NCBI RefSeq assembly: GCF_030512175.1
Contig: NZ_JAULBL010000001.1
Location: 682,001-746,000, forward strand
Reading direction: 5' to 3'
Source: Paeniglutamicibacter sulfureus
GTDB taxonomy: Bacteria > Actinomycetota > Actinomycetes > Actinomycetales > Micrococcaceae
DNA: 64,000 nt
Part shown: positions 1 through 10,639 of the stretch, piece by piece
Layout: each line of letters starts with the position of its first letter
How positions within the stretch are numbered: the stretch's first letter is position 1
The notes under the pieces: model-generated
Databases searched by the model: none
What the model saw: only the letters and a program-made list of their open reading frames with translations
Told to the model about the DNA's origin: nothing
Made by a program: the position numbers and the translations under genes

Positions 1-895
1 CTGTCTTCTCGCTGGCCGGATTCAGCCGGCCGATGGCGGCAAAGTCTCCGACGTCGTCCCAGTTGAACACCCCGGGAATCACGGCCACGTCCCCGGCCGC
101 GGCGGCAGGCTCGGCCACTGCGTAGTCGATGGCGATCTTGGGCAGCGTTGGCCAGATCCGGTCCATGGTCGCCACGCGATCGCCGGTTTCCCAGGCGGCT
201 GCGATTTCCATGAGGCCGGCGTGCAGCTCCGGCTGGCTGCGCTGCAGGTGCTCGAGCATCAGAGACACCGGGGCCACGAACATTCCTGCGTTCCACAGGT
301 AGCCGCCGTCGGCGAGGTAGCGGCGGGCGGTGTCCTCGTCGGGCTTCTCCACGAACTCGACCACGTCGCGCGCGGTGGGTGCGCCGGAGATGTCCATGCG
401 CTCCCCGGCCCGGATGTAGCCGAAGCCGGTGGACGGCAGGGTCGGACGGATGCCGATGGTGACGATCTTGCCGGTGGCAGCGGTGTGGATCGCCTCGCGC
501 ACGGCCTCCTGGAAGACCTCCACCGGGACGATGACCTGGTCCGCGGCGAAGGAACCCATGATGGTTTCCGGGTTGCGCAGGTACAGGATCGCCGCGGCCA
601 GGCCGATGGCTGCCGCGGAGTCCTTGGGATCCGGCTCAAGGACCAGGTTCAGGTCGCCGAGCTCCGGCAATTGCGCCAGCACCGCGGTGCGGTGCGCGCG
701 ACCGGTGACCACCATGATGTTGTCGCCCGCCAGCGGGATCAACCGCTCGTAGGTGGCCCGAATCAGTGTTGATCCGGAGCCGGTCAGGTCGTGGAGGAAT
801 TTCGGGGCGGCGGCGCGCGAGAGCGGCCACAGACGGGTGCCGACACCACCTGCAGGGATGACCCCGTGGAATCGTGCCATGAGTTCAGCGTTCAT
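1..895 (-). CDS. manC: Mannose-1-phosphate guanylyltransferase, C-terminus off the window
   Basis: The enzyme makes GDP-mannose from mannose-1-phosphate and GTP for mannosylated cell-envelope glycans. The frame opens at an ATG at 895 and runs off the left edge, so about 298 residues are visible of a family usually near 360. The nucleotidyltransferase signature AGGVGTRLWPLSR lies at residues 15-27, followed by PKFL, and the sugar-phosphate motif FVEKPD sits near residue 180. The gene is divergent from sdhC. The family call is firm; the symbol is by analogy, since actinobacteria name this gene inconsistently. Confidence 0.88.
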   Translation of the reverse strand, partial: MNAELMARFHGVIPAGGVGTRLWPLSRAAAPKFLHDLTGSGSTLIRATYERLIPLAGDNIMVVTGRAHRTAVLAQLPELGDLNLVLEPDPKDSAAAIGLAAAILYLRNPETIMGSFAADQVIVPVEVFQEAVREAIHTAATGKIVTIGIRPTLPSTGFGYIRAGERMDISGAPTARDVVEFVEKPDEDTARRYLADGGYLWNAGMFVAPVSLMLEHLQRSQPELHAGLMEIAAAWETGDRVATMDRIWPTLPKIAIDYAVAEPAAAAGDVAVIPGVFNWDDVGDFAAIGRLNPASEKT

Positions 896-1112
896 CCGAC
901 TAAGGCTAATGGATGAACCTCGGGAAAGCGGTGCCGGCCCCCATGAAATACAGCATTGGAATCTAATGTATTTCGCGCATTTCCCGGATGTTTAGCCGAT
1001 CAGCCCCGTGTTCCGGTGAGGCTACTCACACGGATAGCCGAAAGAATGGGCACCCTTGTCGATGGTGGTCTAAGATCGGGCAAGGAACGCTCGCACCAAG
1101 GCGTCAATTTAT

Positions 1113-1129
1113 TGTGTGGAAAATACACA
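1113..1129. promoter_or_regulatory. Inverted repeat upstream of sdhC, possible operator
   Basis: TGTGT and ACACA flank seven A/T-rich bases, 32 bases before the sdhC start codon. The arms recall CRP/GlxR-type half-sites, but those are normally separated by six bases, so the regulator is not assignable. Only the dyad is seen; function is inferred from position. Confidence 0.3.
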
Positions 1130-1160
1130 TGCGCCCTTGCGAGTCATGGAGGTTAATTCA

Positions 1161-1541
1161 GTGTCGAAGGCTTCGTCAGGCACCCTCTACCGCGGCCATG
1201 AAGGCATGTGGTCTTGGGTGGGGCACCGCGTAACGGGTGTCGTAATATTCTTATTCCTTTTGGTACACGTGCTCGATACGTCCCTGGTCCGGGTCTCCCC
1301 CGGCGCCTACGACGCGGTCATGTCCACGTACAAGAACCCGCTGATGGCCCTGGGTGAAACCGCCCTCGTCGCTGCCATCGTCTTCCACGCGTTCAACGGC
1401 TTGCGCCTGATCCTGGTCGACTTCTGGAAGTCGGGAACCAAGTACCACCGCCAGATGCTCTGGGGCGTTTTGGCCCTCTGGGTCATCACCATGGTGGCAT
1501 TCTCCATCCGCCACCTGTCACTCGCCTTTGGAGGTCACTAA
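1161..1541 (+). CDS. sdhC: Succinate dehydrogenase cytochrome b556 subunit
   Basis: This is a membrane anchor of respiratory complex II, which passes electrons from succinate oxidation to menaquinone. The 126-residue protein carries the N-terminal family motif YRGHEGMWSW, three hydrophobic segments, and the heme-ligand region FHAFNGLRLI. The chosen start is a GTG at 1161, because GGAGG lies eight bases upstream and the length matches actinobacterial SdhC; the frame is open further upstream, but nothing there resembles the family. sdhD follows after 3 bases, so the two are translated from one message. Confidence 0.93.
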   Translation: MSKASSGTLYRGHEGMWSWVGHRVTGVVIFLFLLVHVLDTSLVRVSPGAYDAVMSTYKNPLMALGETALVAAIVFHAFNGLRLILVDFWKSGTKYHRQMLWGVLALWVITMVAFSIRHLSLAFGGH

Positions 1542-1544
1542 CCC

Positions 1545-1991
1545 ATGTCGGCAGAAATCGCTGCACCCCGCAGCCAACGCATCGATCCGAAGTACAACCG
1601 CGCCCGCAAGTCGCGCGGCAGCTTCGAAATGGTCGCATGGCTCTTCATGCGCCTCTCCGGCGTCGCACTGGTCGTCTTGATCTTCGGACACCTCTTTGCG
1701 AACCTCATGGTCGGCGACGGCATCAACGCCATCGACTTCGGCTTCGTCGCCGGCAAGTGGGCCGATCCGGTCTGGCAGTTCTGGGACCTGGCAATGCTCT
1801 GGCTGGCCATGCTCCACGGCACCAACGGCGTGCGCACCATCATCAATGACTACGCCGAGAAGCCTGCCACCCGCGTGTGGCTCAAGGGCATCCTCTACGT
1901 TGCGACCATTGTCATCGTCGTCATGGGCACCCTGGTGATCTTCACCTTCGATCCCTGCATCGCCGGTAACACCATCGCGGCTTGCCAGTAA
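1545..1991 (+). CDS. sdhD: Succinate dehydrogenase hydrophobic membrane anchor subunit
   Basis: This is the second membrane anchor of complex II. The 148-residue protein has a polar N-terminus of about 35 residues, then three membrane segments, with HGTNGVRTI as the heme/quinone-side histidine motif matching the HAFNGLR motif of SdhC. It begins three bases after sdhC, and a 58-base gap containing a purine-rich ribosome site (AAGAGAG) separates it from sdhA. Confidence 0.92.
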   Translation: MSAEIAAPRSQRIDPKYNRARKSRGSFEMVAWLFMRLSGVALVVLIFGHLFANLMVGDGINAIDFGFVAGKWADPVWQFWDLAMLWLAMLHGTNGVRTIINDYAEKPATRVWLKGILYVATIVIVVMGTLVIFTFDPCIAGNTIAACQ

Positions 1992-2049
1992 TCTTCGGCT
2001 CCCCGTTCGTTCGCTGAAGCAGAGAATTCAAGAAAAGAGAGCATCAGGT

Positions 2050-3837
2050 ATGCAGGTACACAAGTACGACGTCGTGATCGTCGGAGCAGGCGGCGCAGGC
2101 ATGCGCGCGGCCATTGAATCCGGCCAGCGCGCACGTACGGCCGTTCTCACCAAGCTTTACCCAACCCGCTCGCACACCGGTGCGGCACAGGGTGGCATGT
2201 GTGCGGCCTTGGCCAACGTAGAAGAAGATAACTGGGAATGGCACACCTTTGACACCGTCAAGGGCGGGGACTACCTGGTTGACCAAGACGCAGCCGAGGT
2301 CATGGCGAAGGAAGCCATCGACGCTGTGCTCGACCTGGAAAAGATGGGTCTTCCGTTCAACCGAACCCCGGAAGGCAAGATCGACCAGCGCCGCTTCGGC
2401 GGCCACACCCGCGACCACGGCAAGGCCGCCGTGCGCCGCGCGTGCTATGCAGCCGACCGCACCGGACACATGATCCTGCAGACGCTGTACCAAAACTGCG
2501 TCAAGCACAACGTTGAGTTCTACAACGAGTACTACGTCCTGGACATGCTCATGGTTGAGGAGGATGCCTTCCGCGAGGACGGCACCGCCTACAAGCAGAA
2601 GCGCGTTGCAGGCGTGGTTTCCTACGACCTGGCCACCGGCGAACTCCACGTCTTCCAGGCCAAGTCCGTCATCTTCGCCACCGGCGGCGCCGGCAAGGTC
2701 TTCAAGACCACCTCGAACGCCCACACCCTGACCGGCGACGGCATGGGCATCGCCTTCCGCAAGGGCATCCCGCTCGAGGACATGGAATTCGTGCAGTTCC
2801 ACCCGACCGGCCTGGCCGGCCTGGGCATTCTGCTCTCCGAAGCAGCCCGTGGCGAAGGCGCCATCCTGCGAAACTCGGAAGGTGAGCGCTTCATGGAGCG
2901 CTACGCCCCCACCATCAAGGACCTCGCACCGCGTGACATCGTCGCCCGGTCGATGGCCAACGAGGTGCGCGAAGGCCGCGGCTGTGGCCCGAACAAGGAC
3001 TACGTGCTGCTCGACCTGACCCACCTGGAGCCGGCACACATCGATGCCAAGCTCCCGGACATCACCGAGTTCGCCCGCACCTACCTGGGCGTGGAGCCGT
3101 ACACCGAGCCGGTGCCGGTCTTCCCGACCGCGCACTACGTCATGGGCGGCATCCCTACCAACATCGAAGCCGAGGTCCTCCAGGACAACGACACCGTGAT
3201 CCCGGGCCTCTTCGCCGCCGGCGAGGTTGCCTGCGTTTCGGTGCACGGATCCAACCGCCTGGGCACCAACTCGCTGCTGGACATCAACGTGTTCGGCAAG
3301 CGCGCCGGCATCTCCGCTGCCAAGTACGCCCTGGGCGCCGAGTTCGTTGAGCTTCCAGAGGATCCGGAGGCATTCACTGCCAACCAGATCGATGCCATGA
3401 TCAACTCCACCGGAACCGAGCGCGTTGCCGTCTTGCGCAAGGAACTGCAGGACATCATGGACGCCAACGTCCAGGTGTTCCGCGACAAGGACTCGATGAA
3501 CCGTGCACTCGTGGTCATTGAGGAACTGCGCGAGCGCTACAAGAACGTCTCGGTCCAGGACAAGGGCAAGCGATTCAACCTCGACCTGCTTGAGGCCATC
3601 GAGCTTGGCTTCCTGCTGGACATGGCCGAGGTCATGACCGCGGCCGCCATGTACCGCAAGGAATCCCGCGGCGGTCACTACCGCGAGGACTTCCCGAACC
3701 GCGACGACGAGAACTTCATGAAGCACTCGATGTCCTACCGCGATGCAACGGCCACCACCGAGGGCATTTCCGGCATCCGCATGGAAACCAAGCCCGTCAT
3801 CTTCACCCGTTACCAGCCGATGGAGCGTAAGTACTAA
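2050..3837 (+). CDS. sdhA: Succinate dehydrogenase flavoprotein subunit
   Basis: This is the catalytic FAD subunit oxidising succinate to fumarate in the TCA cycle. The 595-residue protein shows the Rossmann FAD motif GAGGAG at residues 12-17, the covalent-flavin histidine within RSHTGAAQGG (H42), the substrate-site HPTGL motif, and the C-terminal FAD-capping sequence HGSNRLGTNSLLDI. Length is normal for the family. Its TAA stop overlaps the sdhB start codon by one base, so the soluble subunits are translationally coupled. A 606-residue antisense frame over this gene is a codon-bias shadow. Confidence 0.97.
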   Translation: MQVHKYDVVIVGAGGAGMRAAIESGQRARTAVLTKLYPTRSHTGAAQGGMCAALANVEEDNWEWHTFDTVKGGDYLVDQDAAEVMAKEAIDAVLDLEKMGLPFNRTPEGKIDQRRFGGHTRDHGKAAVRRACYAADRTGHMILQTLYQNCVKHNVEFYNEYYVLDMLMVEEDAFREDGTAYKQKRVAGVVSYDLATGELHVFQAKSVIFATGGAGKVFKTTSNAHTLTGDGMGIAFRKGIPLEDMEFVQFHPTGLAGLGILLSEAARGEGAILRNSEGERFMERYAPTIKDLAPRDIVARSMANEVREGRGCGPNKDYVLLDLTHLEPAHIDAKLPDITEFARTYLGVEPYTEPVPVFPTAHYVMGGIPTNIEAEVLQDNDTVIPGLFAAGEVACVSVHGSNRLGTNSLLDINVFGKRAGISAAKYALGAEFVELPEDPEAFTANQIDAMINSTGTERVAVLRKELQDIMDANVQVFRDKDSMNRALVVIEELRERYKNVSVQDKGKRFNLDLLEAIELGFLLDMAEVMTAAAMYRKESRGGHYREDFPNRDDENFMKHSMSYRDATATTEGISGIRMETKPVIFTRYQPMERKY

Positions 3838-4619
3838 TGAGCACGGAACTTCCGGAACCAGCATCGAAGATTGAGCTGAAGCCAGGTGTTGGCGGCGGCG
3901 GAGAAATCCCGCAGTTCAACATCACCTTGCGCGTCCGCCGGTACCTGCCGGAGACCACTGCAGACGCGTACTGGGAAGACTTTGAGCTGACCATGTACGG
4001 CACCGACCGCGTGCTGGATGCCCTGCACAAGGTCAAGTGGGACCACGACGGTTCGCTGTCCTTCCGCCGTTCCTGCGCCCACGGCGTCTGCGGCTCCGAT
4101 GCCATGCGCATCAACGGCCGCAACCGCCTGGCCTGCAAGACCCTGCTCAAGGACCTGGACCACTCCAAGCCGATCACCGTTGAAGCCATCAAGGGCCTGC
4201 CCCTTGAAAAGGACCTCATCGTCGACATGGAGCCGTTCTTCCAGTCCTACCGCGAGATCATGCCGTTCCTGATCAACAAGGGCCACGAGCCCTCGGCGGA
4301 GCGCTACCAGTCGGCAGAGGACCACGCCAAGTTCGAGGACACCACCAAGTGCATCCTCTGCGCCGCGTGCACCTCTTCCTGCCCGGTCTTCTGGACCGAT
4401 GGCCAGTACTTCGGCCCGGCGGCAATCGTTAACGCACACCGCTTCATCTTCGACTCGCGCGATGATTCGGGCGACATGCGCTTGGAGATCCTGAACGACA
4501 AGGAAGGTGTGTGGCGCTGCCGCACCACCTTCAACTGCACCGAAGCATGCCCGCGCGGCATCCAGGTGACCCAGGCAATCGCCGAGGTCAAGCAGGCCAT
4601 CCTGGCCCGTTCCATCTAG
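3837..4619 (+). CDS. sdhB: Succinate dehydrogenase iron-sulfur subunit
   Basis: This subunit relays electrons from the flavin of SdhA to the membrane quinone. In the 260-residue protein the cysteine sets are all present: SCAHGVCGSDAM plus a later Cys for the [2Fe-2S] cluster, CILCAACTSSCP for the [4Fe-4S] cluster, and CTEACPRG for the [3Fe-4S] cluster. It is the last gene of sdhCDAB and is followed 17 bases later by a strong hairpin. Confidence 0.96.
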   Translation: MSTELPEPASKIELKPGVGGGGEIPQFNITLRVRRYLPETTADAYWEDFELTMYGTDRVLDALHKVKWDHDGSLSFRRSCAHGVCGSDAMRINGRNRLACKTLLKDLDHSKPITVEAIKGLPLEKDLIVDMEPFFQSYREIMPFLINKGHEPSAERYQSAEDHAKFEDTTKCILCAACTSSCPVFWTDGQYFGPAAIVNAHRFIFDSRDDSGDMRLEILNDKEGVWRCRTTFNCTEACPRGIQVTQAIAEVKQAILARSI

Positions 4620-4636
4620 TTTCCAACTAGGCGCCC

Positions 4637-4676
4637 GTGTGGCCCGGCATCCCTTCGAGGGGAGGCCGGGCCACAC
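4637..4676 (+). terminator. Terminator of the sdhCDAB operon
   Basis: A 12-base-pair perfect stem (GTGTGGCCCGGC with its complement) encloses a smaller CCC/GGG hairpin and begins 17 bases after the sdhB stop codon. It is followed by a short T-containing tract. Confidence 0.8.
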
Positions 4677-4813
4677 TGCTTTAACGCAGTATCTGGGGGT
4701 GGGCGGGCGACGGGACGGCCATCCGCGCAGTCCATTCTCATGCCATGGGGCAGGACCCCATGCGCGGGCCCATGTGGGGGTGTCCAGGGAAGGCGGAAGC
4801 CCTGCTTTGCCGG

Positions 4814-5968
4814 TCAGGCGCGTTTGGCGCGAGCGCGTTCCACGTCCGCCGAGCGAACGGCCACGACGGCCGCCGAGAGCAGGTACACGTGTCCGAGCAG
4901 GTTGAACCAGACGAACAACCCGAGGATCACGGCAAAGGGCGCCAGCACGGCATTGTTGGTCAAGGAGGCCAGCAGCATGGCGGAGAGGAAGCGCAGGATC
5001 GTTGCACCGGCTCCCGCCAGCAGGACGCCACCCGCCAGTCCCCCGTCAATGACCTTGGCCCGTGAAGCCACCCGCAAGAGCACCCATGCGGTGGCGCAAT
5101 CCAGGCCGAACATCGCCACGACGAAGCCCACCCTGCTCAACGCGTTGGTCCACCACCCATTGAGGTGGAGTACTGCCGACAGGGATTCAACCATCGAGGA
5201 ACTGGCAATGGCCAAGGTGCTCGAGGCAATCAGGGCCACTGCCAGGACCAGCAACAGCAATGCGTCGCGCAGCTTGGACACCACCGGGTTGGAGCGGTCC
5301 CGATGCAGGCCAAGGATGGTGCGGATGCCCTCGCGAAGGCCGGACAGCCAGCCCAACGACGTGAAGACCAAGGCGCCCAGGGAAACGGCAAGGGTGAGCC
5401 CGAAACTGCGAAAGCCCAGGAGTTGTTCCGGGTTGGCCAGTCCCCCGTGGCCGGTGTCAAGCAGTCCGGGTGTGCCGGCCGCGACCATGGCGATCACGCC
5501 GTCGCGCAGCACCGGGTTCTCGCTGGCAAACATTCCCAGCACGGCGAACCCCGCCACGAGCATCGCGGCGATCGAGAAGAACATCCGGTACGCGCTGCCG
5601 GCGGCCAGCAACGGTCCGCGGCGCCTGACGTAGAGGTTCCAGACCCTCAGGGGGTAGAGCGCGTAGAACCTGGCGGTGAGCAGGAGGCAGAAGGCCTTGA
5701 ACCGCAGCCACGGCGTGCCGGAGGCACGCGCTTGGTAAAGTTCCTGCGCCTTCAGCCGGATGAAGGCGTGAAGTGCCCGCGGGTCCAGAGGGGAAGGCGG
5801 GGCCACGACCGGAGCGCCGACAAAGCGGCGGGCCACCACGCCTGGGGCCCGGGTTCCAAGTTCCCCGGCAACGGGGTCAATGGACGTACTCGCCGAAGCG
5901 GCCGGCTCAACGTCGTCGGCCGTGTCCCAAGCCGGCGCCGTGGTTCCCTTAGCTCGACGGCCCGCCAA
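4814..5968 (-). CDS. YihY/BrkB-family inner membrane protein
   Basis: This is an integral membrane protein of the YihY/virulence factor BrkB family, whose biochemical role is not settled. A polar N-terminus of about 100 residues is followed by six hydrophobic segments, with the first around AAGSAYRMFFSIAAM. A TTG start at 5968 is chosen because AGGAG lies seven bases upstream; TTG (6025), ATG (6007) and GTG (5983) are alternatives. With this start the gene overlaps the upstream RNA ligase-like gene by 20 bases, suggesting coupling in the leftward run xthA-trpS-ligase-yihY. Confidence 0.8.
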   Translation of the reverse strand: MAGRRAKGTTAPAWDTADDVEPAASASTSIDPVAGELGTRAPGVVARRFVGAPVVAPPSPLDPRALHAFIRLKAQELYQARASGTPWLRFKAFCLLLTARFYALYPLRVWNLYVRRRGPLLAAGSAYRMFFSIAAMLVAGFAVLGMFASENPVLRDGVIAMVAAGTPGLLDTGHGGLANPEQLLGFRSFGLTLAVSLGALVFTSLGWLSGLREGIRTILGLHRDRSNPVVSKLRDALLLLVLAVALIASSTLAIASSSMVESLSAVLHLNGWWTNALSRVGFVVAMFGLDCATAWVLLRVASRAKVIDGGLAGGVLLAGAGATILRFLSAMLLASLTNNAVLAPFAVILGLFVWFNLLGHVYLLSAAVVAVRSADVERARAKRA

Positions 5969-6506
5969 GACCCAGCTCCTCACGAAGCGACCAGGCACCG
6001 GTGGCATCGAGGGCAAAGAGACCAATTCTTTGGACCGTGAAGCTCAGGGATTCGCCCTTGAGTTCTTCCTGGGCCAGGTCCATGACAGCCTCTTCGACCT
6101 CGTGGGCGATCGTGAGGTGCGGGTGGTAGCCGTAGGCCACCTCGTGCCGCATGGGACCGTCAACCAACGCGTCGTGCAGTTCACTGCACGAATCGGCGCC
6201 GTTCTCCACGTTCAGGAACACCACCGGAGTGATGGGCCTAAACGTCCCGGTCCCGCGCAGGCTGACCTCGAAGGGCTCCGCCTGGGCAGCCACCTTGTGA
6301 ACATGCTCCACCGCGGAATCCCAGTCGGTGGTGGAGCCGGAGACCAGGGTGATGTGTGGGGCGACGGCCGCTGCCGCCACGCCGCCGTAGCGACGGAGCC
6401 ACGTGCGCAATGCTGCGTCGTGCGGTGCAGGGATCTCAATGACCACCCCGAGGGCCGTCGCCTGCGCGACGTCGGTGCCGGTCGTTTCCCCTGCATTGGT
6501 GCCCAT
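5949..6506 (-). CDS. 2'-5' RNA ligase/phosphodiesterase family protein
   Basis: This 185-residue protein carries the two H-x-T/S motifs of the 2H phosphoesterase superfamily, PHITL near residue 49 and HPHLTIA near residue 128. Superfamily members act on 2'-5' or cyclic RNA phosphates; the substrate here is unknown. The ATG lies two bases after the trpS stop codon, so it is almost certainly cotranscribed with trpS. A second, more divergent 2H protein is encoded at 39864-40331. Confidence 0.78.
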   Translation of the reverse strand: MGTNAGETTGTDVAQATALGVVIEIPAPHDAALRTWLRRYGGVAAAAVAPHITLVSGSTTDWDSAVEHVHKVAAQAEPFEVSLRGTGTFRPITPVVFLNVENGADSCSELHDALVDGPMRHEVAYGYHPHLTIAHEVEEAVMDLAQEELKGESLSFTVQRIGLFALDATGAWSLREELGLGGPSS

Positions 6507-6508
6507 TG

Positions 6509-8408
<1,900 letters not shown>

Positions 8409-8444
8409 GCCATCCACCTTATCGATATTTGTTCGAGGGGTTGT

Positions 8445-8478
8445 CCCCGGCACTGCCGGGGTGTCGCCGTGCCGGCGA
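8445..8478 (-). terminator. Tandem hairpins between the membrane protein gene and xthA
   Basis: Two adjacent GC-rich hairpins are seen, CCCCGG/CCGGGG with a five-base loop (8445-8461) and TCGCCG/CGGCGA with a three-base loop (8464-8478). They lie just downstream of the leftward gene ending at 8492. No T-run follows, so termination is inferred from position. Confidence 0.45.
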
Positions 8479-8491
8479 GGGCTCCGAATAT

Positions 8492-9016
8492 TTAGTCGAT
8501 GACCTCGCCGGTCATGGGCTCTCCGCGGCCAGAGGGCTTCATCATGTCACGGGCGTTGGAAGCGGTGATCTCAATGGTTTCCAGGGCGCGGTCAACCATG
8601 CCCTTGGCATCCTCGCCGCCCTGCGCCCGGTACTCGTTCACCACGCCGACCTGCACCTGAATGATCTTGAAGGAGTGGTCAAGCTTCAGGTCGCGATTCC
8701 GCGTTGCCTCGTCCATGACGACGGGGCTGGTGCTTGGACCTCCCTGGCCGCGGGTGGCGGCTGCCGCTGTGGCGGCCTTCAGCTGGGTACTCATCTTCGC
8801 CGCACCCCGCTTGAGTCCAAGGACCAGGAACGCCGACAGCAGGAGCCAACCCAAGGAAATCACCACAACGAGCCAGCCGATGACATCGTTCTGGTTCGCT
8901 GCGAAGACGACTGCCACCAAGAAGATGGTGACCATGACGGCGAAGGAGAGGGTCGAGGCGTTGATGGTTATTTTTTTGCCCTGCGCGCGGGCCGAGCTAC
9001 TACCGAGGGGTTCCAT
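8492..9016 (-). CDS. Hypothetical protein with two membrane segments
   Basis: No function is recognised. The 174-residue protein has a short basic N-terminus, two hydrophobic segments (about residues 22-42 and 45-68), and an about 100-residue hydrophilic tail ending in a region likely to form a helix. The layout suggests a small inner-membrane protein with a cytoplasmic C-terminal domain. It sits alone between xthA and the pseudogene region. Confidence 0.7.
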   Translation of the reverse strand: MEPLGSSSARAQGKKITINASTLSFAVMVTIFLVAVVFAANQNDVIGWLVVVISLGWLLLSAFLVLGLKRGAAKMSTQLKAATAAAATRGQGGPSTSPVVMDEATRNRDLKLDHSFKIIQVQVGVVNEYRAQGGEDAKGMVDRALETIEITASNARDMMKPSGRGEPMTGEVID

Positions 9017-9119
9017 GGTTATATTCTCTCAAACACGCAGCGGCAGGACCGAATCCGGGCACGAATTACGCTTGTCAGCTTAATTGCCGAAATCCTGCAC
9101 TCAAGCCACATACGAGAGA

Positions 9120-10548
9120 ATGGGGACTTGGCGCGGCCAAGGTCGCACGCGCAGATTCGTGGGGAAAAATCGTGGCACTGTCGTTTGGATTTTGGGGCCC
9201 GGTAGGCGCAGGCACGCGCATCCTAACCATTCCAAGGGCACTCTTTCTCCCCCGGCCAGGAAATCCCGGCGTTTTCTCACGTTGGCCAGTGCACTGGCCA
9301 TGGGCACAGTCACCCTGACGGCCCCCAGCTCGTTGGCGGCAGATCCTTGTGCGCCCGGGGCCATCATGATTGTTTGCGAATACTTCCAGCCAGAAGCGGA
9401 TCCGGACGAATGGGACATCGTGGGCCGGGCGATGCCATCATCCAGGGTTTTGCGACCGGCATCAGCGACTCTGTCGGATCCCGGGTTGATTTCAAGATCG
9501 GCACCAACGCCGACGCCTACACCATCGACATCTACCGCACCGGGCGGAACCCGGGGCTCGGTGCCCGCAAGGTCGCCTCGGTGAGCCCCAGTGCGTCGCT
9601 GCCGCAGAACCAGCCGGACTGCTGCAACGATATGACCACCGAATTGGTGGACTGCGGAAACTGGGGGGTGTCTGCCAGCTGGAACGTGCCGGTCGATGCG
9701 GTATCGGGCGTCTACGTGGCCAAGCTCGACTGGGCCGAGCGCGATAACCAGAGCCACATCACCTTCATTGTTCGCGACGATTCCAGCCAATCCGACGTAG
9801 CCTTCCAGACCTCGAATCCTAACGGACACGCCCACAATACGTACGGCGGATCCAGCTTCGACCGGGGCGCAGCCAACGGGCGCGCCCACAAGGTCAGCTA
9901 CAACCGCCCATTCAACACCGGCGGCGGGATCGAGGCGCGCGACTTCTACTTCGGGAGCGAACACCCGCAGGTGCGGTTCCTCGAGCGCAACGGCTACGTC
10001 GTGAGCTACTTCAGCGGAGTCGACACCAAACGCCGCGGAAACCTGTCGACCAACCACACGGCGTTCCTCTCGGTGGGCACGACGATTACTGGCCCTTCAA
10101 GCAGTGGGACAACATCGAAGGTGCGCGTGATACCGGGATGAACCTGCAGTTCCTCTCGGGCAACGAAGCCTACAGGCGAACTCGGTACGAGGCCTCGATC
10201 ACTGACGGCCCTGCCTACCGGACATTGGTCAGCTACAAGGAAACCTGGGCCAACGCCGAGATCGACCCCGACCCGCAGTGGACCGTGACCACCCGGGATC
10301 CGCGCATTACCTCGGCGAGCGCCGGTGCAGGACAGCCCGAGAACGCGTTGACCGGTTCCCTGTGATTCGTGAACAACGGCGAATCGCCGTTCACTGTCGA
10401 TGCAAGCGAGGGATAGACCCGGCTCTGGCGCAACACTCCCCTTACCGGCCCGGCACCCGGGACCAGCCAGGACCTGGCACCGCATACCGTGGGCTATGAA
10501 TCCAACGAGTCCCCCGACAACGGGTCAGGCCCGCCGGCCATATGTTCC
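9120..10548 (+). pseudogene. Secreted N,N-dimethylformamidase large-subunit-like protein, decayed
   Basis: The remains begin with a signal peptide (RRFLTLASALAMG ... SSLAADP) and continue into a domain resembling the beta subunit of N,N-dimethylformamidase found in large secreted actinobacterial proteins (SGNEAYRRTRYE, YRTLVSYKETWAN, LAPHTVGYESNE). The frame shifts near 9425 and again near 10076, where one G seems lost before GHDDYW. In-frame stops follow: TGA at 10363-10365, where homologs likely have Tyr, and TAG at 10414-10416, where they likely have Arg. Similarity ends near 10545. Homology is from memory of the family; the lesions are read directly. Confidence 0.78.
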
Positions 10549-10639
10549 TGTCCAGAGCAGCCCATTAATGGCAATCCTTGCCCCCATGAGCACGGTGATG
10601 ACGGCGAGCGCCCAAGCAAGCCATTACTTAACCCGTCGT

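Noticed and set aside
2044-3864. 606-residue open frame antisense to sdhA
   Set aside because: It mirrors sdhA codon by codon, has no recognisable domain, and long antisense frames are expected at this GC content.
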